Below are positions 1 through 11,815 of a DNA stretch of 64,000 nucleotides, one piece after another (position 1 is the first letter of the stretch; every line of letters begins with the position of its first letter). The notes below the pieces were generated by a model. It ran no database searches. It was given only the letters and a program-made list of their open reading frames with translations, and had not been told where the DNA came from. This stretch comes from Scortum barcoo (lineage: Eukaryota > Chordata > Actinopteri > Centrarchiformes > Terapontidae): the NCBI GenBank assembly GCA_023238725.1, contig CM041550.1:4163044-4227043 (forward strand), in the 5' to 3' direction. The position numbers and the translations under genes were made by a program.

Positions 1-2957
1 GGGCAGCCACAGACTGAGCTGGCTCTTTTAATCAGTCTGTTGAGCCTCTTCTTGTCCCGCTCAGAACACCCCCCTCCCCAGTAGACCACTGCATAGGAGA
101 CCACAGACGCCACCACAGTCTCATAAAAGGTCCTCAGCAGTGGCCTGCACACACCAAAAGATCCCAGCCTCCTCAGCATGTAAAGACGACTCTGACCCTT
201 CTTGTAGAGCGAGTCAGTGTTGTCAGTCCAGTCCAGTTTGTTATTTAAGTGAACACCCAGGTACTTGTACGTCCTCACTCTCTCGATGTCAAGTCCCTGG
301 ATGTTCACTGGTGCAATGTCAGGATGAGGGTTTCCTGCTGAAGTCGATCACCATCTCCTTTGTCTTGCTGGCATTGACTTGAAGGTGATTCAGCTCACAC
401 CAGTCGACAAAGTCCATGATGACCTTCCTGTACTCACAGTCGTTCCCCTCTGACACACATCCCACAATGGCAGTGTCATCGGAGAACTTCTGGAGGTGGC
501 AACTGTCCGTGGAGTACGTGAAGTCCGATGTGTACAGGGTGAAGAGGAAAGGTGAGAGGACTGTTCCCTGGGGGGCACCTGTGCTGCAGACCACCACATC
601 GGACACACAGTCCTGCAGCCTCACAAACTGGGGTCTGTCAGTGAGGTAGTTGGTGACCCATGCAGCCAGCTGGTCACTGGCCCCGGTTCTCTCCAGCTTC
701 ACCCTGAGCAGTGAGGGGTGGATCGTGTTGAAAGCACTGGAGAAATCAAAAAAGGTAATCCTCACAGTGTTTCCAGCGTCCTCCAGGTGAGACAGGGATC
801 TCTGCAGCAGGTAGATGACGGCATCATCCACCCCAATGCCGGGTTGGTATGCAAACTGCAGGGGATCCATGTTTGGGCTCACCAGGGGGCGGAGGTGCCT
901 GAGGACGATCCTCTCCAGTGCCTTCATCAGGTGAGACGTTAAGGCCACGGGTCTGAAGTGGTTGGGCTCCTTGGGGCGCAAAGTTTTAGGGACTGGAACC
1001 ACACAAGAAGTGTTCCACAGGACAGGAACTCTTTCCAGACTCAGGCTCAGGTTGAAGATGTAGCAGACCACCTGACAGAGCTGGTCTGCACAGTCCCGGA
1101 GGAGTCTGGAGCTGATGCCATCAGGACCCGTGGCTTTCCTGGCTTTGATCTTCTTCAGCTGCGTTCTCACCTGATCCACTGTAGGTGTGAAGAGATTAGG
1201 AGAGGGAGGGGGTGGAGGAGAGGAGCACTGTAGAGATGGTGGTGAAGGCGGGGGGGATTGTGAGAGCCCCAGAGATGGTGGAGGTGTTGATGGTGGTGAG
1301 GGGGCGTGCAGGCAGAGGGAGCTGGAGGTGGGCTGGTCTGTGCTCAGGCTGAGGGGGGTGGAGGTTGGGCCCAGTATCAAATCTGTTGAAAGAACAGATT
1401 TAGCTTGTTGGCCCAGTCTCTGTCTCCAGGCTCAGGGTTCCTCCTCTCGTTTTTACCCTGTCCTGAGATAGCTTGGAGTCCTCTCCAAACCTCCCTCACG
1501 TTGTTTTGCTGCAGGTGGTCCTCCATTTTCCTCCTGTAGCTGGCCTTGCACTCTTTGATCTTCCGTTTCAGATCCCTCTGCACCCTCCTCAGTTCATCTC
1601 TGTCTCCAGACTGGAAAGCCGTCCTTTTCTCCTGCAGCAAGGCTCTCAGATCAGGAGTCACCCAGGGCTTGTTGTTTGAGAAACACCGTACCCTCTTGGT
1701 GGGCACGGTGGTTTCTACACAGAAGTTAATGTAATCTGTGATGCAGTCCGTTAAACTTATCGATGTCCTGTTCATGTGGCCCACAGAGCACCTCCCAGTC
1801 CGTGGTGTCAAAACAGTCCCTCAGTGCATCTCTGGCCTCCTCAGACCACTGCTTCACACGCCTTTTGTTGGGGGGGGCTGTCTCTTCACCACAGGTGTGT
1901 AAACAGGGCGCAGATGGACCAGGTTGTGATCTGAGCAGGCCCAGCGGGGGGAGGGGTGATGAGCTGTAGGCGCCTGCTGTGTTTGCAGACAGCAGGTCCA
2001 GAGTTTTATTGTCCCTGTTCAGCAGTTCACGTCCTGGTGGAAGTTGGGGAGAGTGGCAGACAGGGAAGCGTGGTTCAAAATCCCCGGTGATGAGGAGAAA
2101 GGCTTGAGGATGCTCTGTCTGAAGCTGTGCCACAACACTGTGGAGAAGCTCGCAGGCTGCATCGGCGTCGGCCGAGGGAGGGATGTACGTCGTTATTGCG
2201 ATGACATGTGAAAACTCCCTCGGCAGGTAGTAGGGCCTCACGGCCATGCTCACGGCCAGCAGCTCCATGTCCCTGGTACATCGTTGCTCCTTCACATGGA
2301 TGTGTCCAGGGTTACACCACCTGTCGTTCACAAACAGCGCAGTTCCCCGCCCTTCTTCTTACCGCTCTCCCTTATATTCCTGTCCGCTCTGAGAGATAAA
2401 GTGAGTCCGGGGTGAGGTGGTTCAGCCGGGTCTCTGTGAAGCGCATCAGGCTGCACTCCCGGTCCTCCCGCTGCAGCCTCGTCAGCGCCGCCAGCTCTTC
2501 CATCTTGTTCAGCAGAGACCTCACGTTTCCCGTGATAACAGAGGGAAGGCAGGTTTGTACCGTCGTCTCCATTCGCAGCGCTTAACTCCAGGCGCTGCTC
2601 CCCCTTCTCCTCCTCCGAAGTTCAGCGAGGGTCTCCGGTCTCTCCCTGGGGGTCGGGGTCTCCGGTCTCTCCCGTTAAGGCCTTAGAGCCTGGCTAAGCG
2701 CCAGCAGCTGCTCCCGAGTGTAAACAACCGGAGCGGGCTGAATGTGTTGGCTGACACGGAGTTTAAAAGTCCGCAAAAAAGTAAAAAGCACAACACCAGT
2801 CTCACCAGCTTCACATCTAAGTGTGGACGTGAGCAGGAGCGACTAGTGTAGCCGAAAAGCAGGAAAGAAAAGTTAAAAGTATAAAAAGGTCTAAGTAAAC
2901 AAAGAAAGAAGTCAGAGCTACTGTAACTGGCTGCCACTCACTCGGCGCCATCTTGCT
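1..2957 (-). mobile_element. CR1/L2-group LINE retrotransposon, nearly full length, frame-broken
   Basis: A non-LTR retrotransposon read on the minus strand. Its 5' end is near 2957, where the minus strand starts AGCAAGATGGCGCCG, and its 3' end runs off the window at position 1. An apurinic-type endonuclease domain lies at about 2570-1730, split between frames. The reverse transcriptase is an open block at 1380-319 with ATGPDGISSRLL, the GAPQGTVLSPFLFTLY block and an FSDD catalytic motif in place of YADD. The conserved region after the RT continues in another frame from about 310 to 1 (VVYWGGGCSERDKKRLN). At least four frame breaks (near 2350, 1730, 1380 and 315) mean the copy cannot encode a working protein. 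The endonuclease GDFN motif reads GDFE here. The RT blocks put it in the CR1/L2/Rex1 assemblage, and I cannot fix the exact family by eye. Confidence 0.88.
319..1380 (-). pseudogene. Reverse transcriptase domain of the CR1/L2-group LINE
   Basis: A 353-codon open block of the LINE spanning 1-2957. It covers the RT fingers and palm: the KARKATGPDG block near residue 80, the FFDFSSAFNTIHP block with the first catalytic Asp, GAPQGTVLSPFLF, and FSDDTAIVG with the catalytic Asp pair. The reading frame is lost just after the MVIDFSRKPSS block, where the thumb and C-terminal region should follow; those are still readable in another frame towards position 1. The block would be untranslated in its own element, because the upstream endonuclease frame is also broken. 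Confidence 0.85.
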
Positions 2958-3655
2958 AAGATGCTTTGCTGCTATTTTCCAGTATTATCAACAAAATAGT
3001 AAGATCTTGCAAACAGTATGGGAATTGTTTGATGTTAAATCCAGCAACCATCAGTCTGAACACACACAGACACACACACACACTCTATGCTTTATCTACC
3101 TTTATTATGACAGTGTATAATAAAGAAAATCATAAATGTATGGGGATATAATATTTGCTTTGTGTGATCAATCACAGGTCTTATTCATCCTGCTGCATCC
3201 TTCGTTAACGTTAGAGATGTCACTGGGATCAGATCTGATATACCATATTTCACCAAATCTACAAGATTTTGGGTCCTATTTTGGTGGGAATTAAACAACC
3301 AATGTAAGTAGCACTCTTACCATTTGGTTTCATTTTCCTGTACTTCCTTTTGCCCGTCTGTGTGGTAGTTTGGAGCCCAGCGCTGATCACAACATGCTTA
3401 TATAGGAAGATAGGGGCAAACATGTGAAAGGGTCATTCAAATGAGGAAGTACAAAGCTTTTTTAGTTTTTTGTGGCACTAACCAAGTTGCGGGCACATCA
3501 GTCTACTGCAAATCTGATCATACTGTTCACAAGAGCAACCTCAATACTTGGAGGAAATGTGCAGAAATAATGTAATGTAATTAAACTTAATTATATATTA
3601 TAATGATGCAGCAGATTTGTTCAAATTATGTATAGGCTTTTGATCCTATGTGTTC
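2958..3655. other. Intergenic, no gene seen
   Basis: AT-rich sequence between the LINE and the TAAR A unit. It contains a short CA-rich tract near 3059-3083. No coding similarity was recognised on either strand. Confidence 0.6.
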
Positions 3656-3659
3656 ATAT

Positions 3660-5865
3660 CATTCGACTCTGCACCATCCAGACTATAAGATGACTGATTC
3701 ATTTAAACTGTTACTGTTATACTTCCCTGTGATTGGATTCAGGTTCTTGGACATGATTTAGAAATGCTATACCAGCAGAGATGATGATAATGATGATGAT
3801 GACGATGATGTAAAGAAGAGGAGATGAAGGGTGTTAGTTTCTGATGAAGAGGAATTGTTAGAGGAGGGACAAAGAGCTTAATGAGCTATATGACGTAGAG
3901 CTTTAGTCAGAGAGCTGTGAGAGCTCAGCAGCCTCTACTTCTCTTCTCTCTCTCTGATGATGGAGGGAGTTGAACTTTGCTTTCCACAACTCAACACCTC
4001 CTGCAGGAAGCCAAAGCCTTCTCACTCTGACACTGTGCTGATTTACATTGTGCTGTCCTCCATCTCTCTGCTCAGTGTGACTCTCAACCTGCTGGTCATC
4101 ATCTCCATCTCACACTTCAAGTAGCCACATATTTCATCAATTTAAAACACTGGTTGCTTTACAAAAAGAAATTATTCAGATTTATATTTTATCTATGAGA
4201 CTGATAATTGATAGTACAAGTAGTGATAAGTGATAGTGTCACTTTGCTTTATTATCTCTGCAGGAAGCTCCACCATCCCACCAACATCCTCATCCTCTCT
4301 CTGGCTGTCTCAGATTTCCTCGTAGGTCTCCTCATGTTCTTTCAAATCATGCTCACAGATGGCTGCTGGTTCCTTGGTGACATTACGTGTGCTCTTTATC
4401 AGTATCTCTCATACATGATTACCTCAGCCTCAGTAGGAACTTTGGTGCTCATATCTGTTGACCGTTATGTTGCTATTTGTCATCCTCTGCAATACTCCAC
4501 CAAAGTCACTGTGAAAGGCGTTACAATCTGTACTTGTCTTTGTTGGATCTGTTCTGGTCTGTACAATATTCTCATAATGAAGGACAACCTCAAACAACCA
4601 GGCAGGTATATTTCCTGTACAGGGGAGTGTGTGATCATCATTAACTCAACTGAACAATTTGTAGATGTTATACTGACCTTCATCATTCCCATTACTTTCA
4701 TTGTAGTGTTGTATATGAGAGTATTTGTTGTGGCTGTGTCTCAGGCTCGTGCCATGAGGTCTCAGATAGCAGCTGTCACACTCCAGCGTTCAGGGAAAGT
4801 AACTGCTAAGAAATCTGAAATGAAAGCAGCCAGGACTCTTGGTGTTATTGTGGTTGTGTTTCTAATATGTCTCTGCCCATATTTCTGTGTCACATTAACA
4901 GGCCAAGATAACTTTCTTAACGCTTCCTCTGCTGCCTTTGTAATATGTTTGTTTTATTTTAATTCCTGTCTTAACCCTATGATCTATGCCCTTTTCTACC
5001 CCTGGTTTAGGAAATCTATTGATCTCATTATTACACTTCAAATATTGAAGCCAGGCTCCTGTGAGAACAACTTAATATAAAGAGACTCTGTGCAGTGACT
5101 GGAATTAGGCCATCACTATGTCAAAGGAAATTTGTTTAAAAATGTTGATGCTGAGTCAGCCATTCAAATGATGTTAAAGTCAGTACTGCTTTGATCCATT
5201 TGGGAAAGAGAAGGTCATTTTTATTAGCAGCATTTCCAACATGCAAAACCATTTTCTGCCAGATTGTCCATTTGAAAGCATCAGGCAAGTCTTTGAAATA
5301 TTAAAGTTGTGTTACTGGGCCTTACTTAAGTAATTTACAGATTTAAAGTTCCTTAAAGATCCATATCAATTTTGAGCAGGAGTGTGTCAGCTCTTTCACA
5401 CAGCCCCACCATGATCCTGCAGCATCTTATTGTGATGTTGGAAAATAAGAAGTACTGCATTAGCATGTTTTTTTGTTTTTTTTTTGGTTTTTTGTTTTAG
5501 GTACTGAGAGGGATTCTTCTCATGTTACCTGTTTGCTGAGACATTGAAAAGAGTAGACAGAATCCAATGTTTTTTAAGCAATGTGATAATTGATTGTCAT
5601 TAAAGGTGAGATGCACATCATAACTTTTGAGCAAATTATGAAAATTATTGGGACATTAATAGTTGATCAGACCTGGTTGGATCAGGTCTGTTCCAGTCTG
5701 GATCAGTTGATGCTGACAGTCCTAAGGTATAATCATACAGCATGTAATATGTAAAGATTTGTATTTCTAGTTTTCAGATGTCAGCTGTTCTCATAAAGTT
5801 CCTCATAAATCTGCTTGATCTTTGTGACTGATTATGTTACTTGTGTGTCACCTATAGGATATGGT
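3660..5865 (+). repeat. Tandem segmental duplication, unit 1 (contains TAAR A)
   Basis: This block matches 7985-10072 almost base for base over its upstream region (CTCTGCACCATCCAGACTA), the whole receptor gene and its 3' flank. The match fades near TGACTGATTATGT(T/C)ACTTGTG. It includes a GATGATGA microsatellite near 3780-3812 that is also present in unit 2. The shared upstream segment of about 300 bp is the natural place to look for the promoter of both genes. Confidence 0.85.
3957..5080 (+). CDS. Trace amine-associated receptor A (two exons, intact)
   Basis: A class A GPCR of the TAAR family, expected at the surface of olfactory sensory neurons as an amine receptor. The model is join(3957..4120, 4264..5080), 326 aa. 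Exon 1 ends in phase 2 at AA|GT and exon 2 follows TCTCTGCAG. The N-terminus has an NTS glycosylation site and two cysteines. TM1 ends in exon 1 (NLLVIISISHFK). TM3 ends in DRY (LISVDRYVAIC), ECL2 carries SCTGEC, and TM7 holds the TAAR fingerprint NSCLNPMIYALFYPWF. Counting back from DRY, position 3.32 is Ser (residue 104, codon 4409-4411) instead of the aminergic Asp. Asp5.42 is present (about residue 189, eight before Pro5.50). The usual Trp6.48 is Leu (LICLCPYF). Two in-frame ATGs open the CDS and I chose the first. The family assignment is firm; the subfamily number is not. Confidence 0.9.
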
Positions 5866-6480
5866 TAAAAATACACAAAACAAGAAGATAAATGGAGGGC
5901 AAAAATGTTTTTGTGAGAGTGCTCTGGACAAGTGAAATGAACAAAAACCCTTTCAGACCAAATATTGCTGCATATAAACATAGCAAAAAGCTGATTCTCA
6001 TCCAAGATAAATTGGTGCAACTACCTGCAACAATCTGTGTTCTCATGGAATATGTGGGGTTGTCTGCCTCCACAACTCCAATGATAAGTGAACCGTGGTT
6101 CAGTGTGTTGTCAAGTGTATTATGTCAGTTGTGAGGTTTATGCTCGTTCCTGACTGTCAAAGAGAAAAAAGTCTTGTTTTGGAAAAATAAATGATGTGTT
6201 TTTTGTCAAGTTTTTGTAGGTTTCAGCTAATCATCGAGTTTGTCCCAAGCTTCGAGCAACTGCTTGATATTTTTTTAAATCCAATTCAGTTAAGGTTGCA
6301 ACTTATTATCTCCTTGCCTTAAATACACCAAGATATGCTTTGTCTTTGCTAATTATGATATTGTCAAATGCATGAAAAGCAGAAGTGTGTTGGAATATTA
6401 CATGAGCTTTGTCTTTTTGTTGAGTTTTGTCCACAATAATAAAAACAACTCACATCAGCAGATTGCAGTGGTGGCTAGTG
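5081..6480. other. TAAR A 3' flank and unassigned spacer
   Basis: Positions 5081 to about 5865 are the 3' part of duplication unit 1 and match the region after TAAR B. The rest is AT-rich and shows no gene. A segment of about 70 bp at 6394-6465 recurs at 10634-10700 and marks the edge of the duplicated unit. Confidence 0.6.
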
Positions 6481-7862
6481 TATTTAAAAGCCACCTTAAC
6501 GTGGTGGAAGGGTGTGTACTGGTGAGCGCCTGGTGGCTGGGTCTTAGTCCATGGGACTGGGCTGGGCAAGTCTTGGGGAGGAAGTCTCTGATGGTTGTTT
6601 GTGTGTATGCAGCAAACAGCAGGACAGAGTACCCATTCTTCTTGGAGTTGCTGGGATGCATCCTGGAAAGGGTGCTGCCTAGGGACTCTGTAGTTCTGCT
6701 GGGCGACGTCAACAGTCACGTCGGTAACAATGGAGAAACCTGGAAGAGTGTGATGGGAGAAGCGGCCTATGCAATCTTGAGCTTAGTAGGTGCTTTGTTA
6801 TTGGTGTTCTGTGCTTGTCATCACAATGAACACGTTCGAATAAAGGGTGGCTTCTTAGTGTACCTGGCACCAGAGCACTATAGGCCAAAGGTCAATGATC
6901 GACTTTGTGGTTGTATCATAAGATCTGCGGCTGTATGTTTTGGACACTCGGGTGAAGCAGAGATCTAACACAATGACAACTTAAGAACCCGCTGGTGGAT
7001 ACCAGCATGCTCCAAGTAAAACATGTTCTCAGTGGGTGTTGGTCTCTGCCAGGGTTGCCCCCTATCACAATTTCTGTTTGTGATATTCATGGCTATGATC
7101 TCAAGATGCAGCCAAGGGAGGACACTGTCCAGTTTAGGGATCTCAGAATTGCATCTCTTCTGTTTGCAGATGATGTGGTTCTGTTGGCTCTATCAAACTG
7201 TGTGAAGCAGTTGGGATGAGAGTCAGCACCTCCAAGTCAGAGGCTATGGTTCTCACCTAGAAAAGGGTTGATTGCTCCCTCTAGGTTTGGAGTGAGCTCT
7301 TGATACTTGGGTTCAAGTATCTCAGGGTTTTATTCACAGGTGGGGGTAAAATAAAATGTAAATTGACAGATGGATCAGTGCAACATCAGCAGAAATGTGA
7401 GAATTGTACCAGACCATGGTGGTGAAGAGAGCAAAACAATGAGATTGTGGATACAAGTGGCTGAAATGAGTTTGGTCTGTAGGGTGGCTGGGCTCAGGCT
7501 CAAAGATAGGGAGAGGAGCGTACACATCCATAGAAAGCTCAATGTAGAGCCACTGCTCCTTTGCATGGAAAGGAGCCAGTTGAGATGGTTTGGGCACCTG
7601 CATAGGATGCCTCCTGGGCGCCTTCCTTTGGAGGACTTCCGGGCATGGACAGTGGGTAACAAGCCCCAGGACAGACTCAGAACATGCTGGAAGGAATACA
7701 TATCTCATCTGGCTTGGTAAAGCCTCGGGGTCCCACCTGAGGAGCTGGAATGAGTTGCTGAGGGGAGGGATATCTGGAATTGTTTGCTTAGCTTGTTGTA
7801 CCAAGTGACCTGGCCCCAGATAAGCCAAAGACAATGGATGGATGCATGTATGGATGGAGAGC
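6480..7862 (+). mobile_element. I/Nimb-like LINE, internally deleted relic
   Basis: A plus-strand relic of the same LINE family seen at 17.3, 27.6 and 33.5 kb. Positions 6510-6790 encode part of the apurinic endonuclease (VVCVYAANSRTEYPFFLELL followed by LLGDVNSHVGN, the GDFN-type block). Positions 7000-7220 encode the end of the RT palm (LRIASLLFADDVVLLAL) and 7370-7720 the C-terminal tail (VEPLLLCMERSQLRWFGHLHRMPPGRLPLE). The EN-RT linker and most of the RT are missing, and several stops interrupt the frames. It ends in a GGATGGATG-type tail near 7840-7858. The clade name is my recollection of the family. Confidence 0.8.
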
Positions 7863-7984
7863 TTTATTTTTTAAGATGTCATTAAATGAAGGTCTGGGGT
7901 GTAGGGAATGGTCGAGCGGCACCCTAGCGCCCTCTATCGACCACCCACCATTGAGAGAGAGAGACTAATGGCGTGGCGTGACAT

Positions 7985-10072
7985 TCCACTCTGCACCATC
8001 CAGACTAAAATATTCATTTAAACTATTATTGTTATACTTCACTGTGATTAAAGTTCTTGGACATGATTTAGAAATGCTATACCAGCAGAAATGATGATGA
8101 TGATGATGATGATGAGGATGATGTAAAGAAGAGGGGATGAAGGGTGTTAGTTTCTGATGAAGAGGAATTGTGAGAGGAGGGACAAAGAGCTTAATGAGCT
8201 ATATGACGTAGAGCTTTAGTCAGAGAGCTGTGAGAGCTCAGCAGCCTCTACTTCTCTTCTCTCTCTCTGATGATGGAGGGAGTTGAACTTTGCTTTCCAC
8301 AACTCAACACCTCCTGCAGGAAGCCAAAGCCTTCTCACTCTGACACTGTGCTGATTTACATTGTGCTGTCCTCCATCTCTCTGCTCAATGTGACTCTCAA
8401 CCTGCTGGTCATCATCTCCATCTCACACTTCAAGTAGCCACACATTTCATCAATTTAAAACACTGGTTGCTTTACAAAAGGAAATTACTTAGAAAGATTT
8501 TTCTAAAAATAGTTTTGAAAATGTCATGGTTTTATTTGCTGGACTGATAATTGATAGTACAAGTAGTGATAAGTATGTCACTTTGCTTGATTATCTCTCC
8601 AGGAAGCTCCACTCCCCCACCAACATCCTCCTGCTCTCTCTGGCTGTCTCAGATTTCTTCGTGGGTCTCCTCATGTTCTTTCAAATTATGCTCATAGACG
8701 GCTGCTGGTTCCTTGGTGACCTCATGTGTGTTCTGTATTATGTTTTGGACTACATGATTACCTCAGCCTCAGTAGGAACCATGGTGCTCATATCTGTAGA
8801 CCGCTATGTGGCTATTTGTCATCCTCTGCATTACTCCACCAAAGTCACTGTGAAAGGCGTTACAATCTGTACTTGTCTTTGTTGGATCTGTTCTGGTCTG
8901 TACAATATTCTAATAATGAAGGACAACCTCAAAGATATTTCCTGTGCAGGAGAGTGTGTGATCATCATTAACTCAACTGAACAATTTGTAGATGTTATAC
9001 TGACCTTCATCATTCCCATTACTGTCATCATTGTGCTGTATATGAGAGTATTTGTGGTGGCTGTGTCTCAGGCTCGTGCCATGCGGTCTCAAATAGCAGC
9101 TGTCACACTTCAGTGTTCAGTGAAAGTCACTGCTAAGAAATCTGAAATGAAAGCAGCCAGGACTCTTGGTGTTATTGTGGTTGTGTTTCTAATATGTCTC
9201 TGCCCATATTTCTGTGTCATACTATCAAGCCAAGATAACTTTCTTAACGCTTCCTCTGCTGCCTTTGTAATGTGTTTGTTCTATTTTAATTCCTGTCTAA
9301 ACCCTGTGATCTATGCCCTTTTCTACCCCTGGTTTAGGAAATCTATTAAACTCATTGTTACACTTCAAATTTTGAAGCCAGGGTCCTGTGAGAACAACTT
9401 AATATAAGGAGACACTGTGGAGTGACATTGAAAATGTTAATTTACTGCCAGTGTGTCTGTGTGAAAGGATCAGGAAAATCTCTGAAATATTAAAGTTGTG
9501 TTACTAGGCCTTTCTTAAGTAATTTACATATTTAGAGACAGGTTGATCTCATAATCTTCCTTAAAGATCCATATCAATTTTGAGCAGGAGGGTGTCAGCT
9601 CTTTTACACAGCCCCACCATGATCCTGCAGTGTTTTATTGTGATGTTGGAAAATAAAAAGGACTGCATTTGCAGATGTTTTTAGGTATTCAGAGGGATTC
9701 TTCTCATGTTACCTGTTTGCTGAGCCGCTGAAAAGAATGGACAGAATTCATATTTTTCATATTGATTCTTTTTTAAGGGATGTGATAATTGTCATTAAAG
9801 GCGAGGCACACATTACGACTGTTAAACCAGTTATGAAAATGATTGGTGTGTTAACGATTTATCAGATCTAGTTTGACCAGGTCTGTTCCAGTCTAAGTCA
9901 GTTGATATTGACAATCCTAAGATGCAATCATACAACATGTAACGATTGTAAAGATTTGTATTTCAAGTTTTCAGATTCACTCACTGGCAGTTGTTCTCAT
10001 AAAGTTCTTCTCAAACCTGCTTGAGATTGTGACTGATTATGTCACTTGTGTATCACCTGGGTGAGACATGGT
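7985..10072 (+). repeat. Tandem segmental duplication, unit 2 (contains TAAR B)
   Basis: The direct repeat partner of 3660-5865. It carries the same upstream segment (including a longer GATGAT microsatellite at about 8093-8122), the receptor and a 3' flank. The 3' flank has acquired several short deletions relative to unit 1. Confidence 0.85.
8270..9407 (+). CDS. Trace amine-associated receptor B (two exons, intact)
   Basis: The tandem paralogue of TAAR A, with the same olfactory amine-receptor role inferred. The model is join(8270..8433, 8603..9407), 322 aa, with the same phase-2 donor (TTCAA|GTAGCC) and a CTCCAG acceptor. Exon 1 is nearly identical to that of A. It differs from A by a four-residue loss in ECL2, where NLKQPGRYISC becomes NLKDISC. 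TM3 reads VLDYMITSAS, which restores Asp3.32 (residue 104, codon 8748-8750), while Asp5.42 is kept (about residue 185). Having both acids is the arrangement described for diamine-sensing fish TAARs such as zebrafish TAAR13c. DRY, the ECL2 Cys pair and the NSxxNP...YxWF fingerprint are all present. The ligand prediction is inference only. Confidence 0.9.
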
Positions 10073-10640
10073 GGGAAGCGTTATAAACTGTTAAAATAGG
10101 CTGGACCTTGTGTTGCACACTTCAAGAAAGACTCGACAAGTGTGGCTTATGGTTTCCTTCTTTTACTTGCCATTGTGCATAACACACAGACATTCCAGTG
10201 TATTGTTACCCATTCTGTCCAGTCTCTCTCTTGCACTGTGGTAAGTTACAACGCAAGTGCCTTGCCTGTATTTACTCTGACAGAGGTGCTCACTTAAGGG
10301 TATACTCCCTCTTATGGCAGGAGAGGACAACAACTCTTGTGATCGTATGTAATATGCCTGAGTACAGAAAACTGGAGCACACTGACTATTATGCTTATCC
10401 CAACATAAAACAATACATATTCTAGTAACCAGAACATTATAATATCCCTAACATTAACTCTGTATTTGCTTATACCAAAGTCTTATATCAAAATAAAATG
10501 AAATACAATAATGAAATAAAATAAAACAATAAGTAGGGGGTGGCTTTTTCTGTTAACTTATTGTCCTCACACTCGAGATGCAAACACAAAAACACTACGG
10601 AGAGCTCAAGCAGTGAAGTGATAAAGAGTGGTTGCAATAT
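9408..10640. other. TAAR B 3' flank and unassigned spacer
   Basis: Positions up to about 10072 match the TAAR A 3' flank. From 10073 to 10640 I see no gene: short open frames there lack recognisable domains and are interrupted by stops. Confidence 0.55.
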
Positions 10641-10800
10641 CATATGAGCTTTGTGTTTTTGTTGAGTTTTGTCCACAATAATAACAACTCACGTCAGTAG
10701 AGAAACTAATGACGATGATGTAAAGAAGAGAAGATTAAGGGTACTGGTTGAAGAAGGATTGTTAGAGGAGGAACAAAGAACAAAGAGCTTCATATAACTC
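10641..10800 (+). repeat. Orphan TAAR A/B-type upstream fragment
   Basis: Positions 10705-10790 match the segment just upstream of TAAR A and B (GATGATGTAAAGAAGAG, then TTGTTAGAGGAGG and CAAAGAGCTT) in plus orientation, but no plus-strand receptor follows. The sequence instead runs straight into the C-terminal break of a minus-strand TAAR pseudogene. This is the scar of a third duplicated unit broken by an inversion or deletion. Confidence 0.6.
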
Positions 10801-10802
10801 AT

Positions 10803-11545
10803 TAAGAGTTAATAACTAGATCAAGAGCTCCTGTAATGTTGACCACACATTCACCCACACATGTATTATACTTGCCTGGTTGCTTCAGGTTGACATATAA
10901 AAGGATAATGCTATATATACCAGAACAAGTCCAACACAGGAAAACACATATTCGAACACTTTTTTGGTTGACTTTGGTGGTAATGCAGAGGATCACAAAT
11001 AGCCAAGTAGCAGTCAACTGATATGAGCACCATGTTTCCTACTGAGGCAGAGATTATGATGATATGTAACAGATAATACAGCACACACATCAGGTCGCCA
11101 ATAATCCAGCAGGTCTCTGTTAAGAAGATTTCAACTGGCATCACCAAGATGCCCACAAGGAAATCTGAGACAGTCCAGAGAGAAGAGGAGGAGGTTGGTG
11201 GGGGTGTGGAGCTGCCTGCAATGAGACAATATCATTACTGTGAACACCAGTATCGCCAATATTATCAACAGTATTAATGAAAAAAAAAAACTATATACCA
11301 GGAACCAGTATGTGATGGTCTACAGGCCAACACATAAATATGAAAGCCTGAAGACACATCTACCTGTAAATCTAAAGACCAAGGGAATAACATTTTAGTA
11401 TATGCTGCAAAGGTTATGTGTCTGAAGTGAGAGATGGAGATGATGACCAGTAGGTTGAGAGCTGCAGTGAGGAGAGAGATGAAGAACAGTAGAATGCAAA
11501 TAAGCAGAGTTTTGTAGTTATGATGCTTCATCTCCATAGACCCCT
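10803..11545 (-). pseudogene. TAAR pseudogene, truncated within TM5
   Basis: A minus-strand TAAR relic. Exon 1 remnant lies at about 11545-11422 (TM1, LTAALNLLVIISISHFR), and the donor is lost because CTTCAG is followed by AC. The exon 2 remnant runs from 11215 (acceptor TTGCAG) to about 10803. An extra base near 11175 shifts the frame in TM2 (CTGGACTGTC against CTGGCTGTC in paralogues). A second shift follows PLHY after TM3. The DRY motif is DCY. The gene stops in TM5 just after the Asp5.42 position, where it meets the orphan upstream fragment. It is closest in style to the A/B and C receptors and has no chance of function. Confidence 0.85.
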
Positions 11546-11815
11546 CACTCTCATGTAGTGTGTTCTTGCTGAAGTGAACCTCAGTGGTGGTAATGAGGAT
11601 TTCAGCAACCTTCAGGTCGTAACCTCACTTCTCTAACCTTTAGACCTCCACTGTCCCATATCATAACACAACCAAATAGTTACTCTGTGGCACCAGCTCT
11701 GGAGGCATTACATTACACAGTTGTAAGTCTACAAATCAGTGAAGCATTCTGATGGTCATGACAGGAATTACGGTTTGCCCTGGCATGTTTATATGCATCC
11801 TACAGGCATAGTGGC
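11546..11815. other. Spacer, nothing recognised
   Basis: Sequence between the TAAR pseudogene and the R2/R4-like LINE relic, with no coding or repeat match that I can name. Confidence 0.4.
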
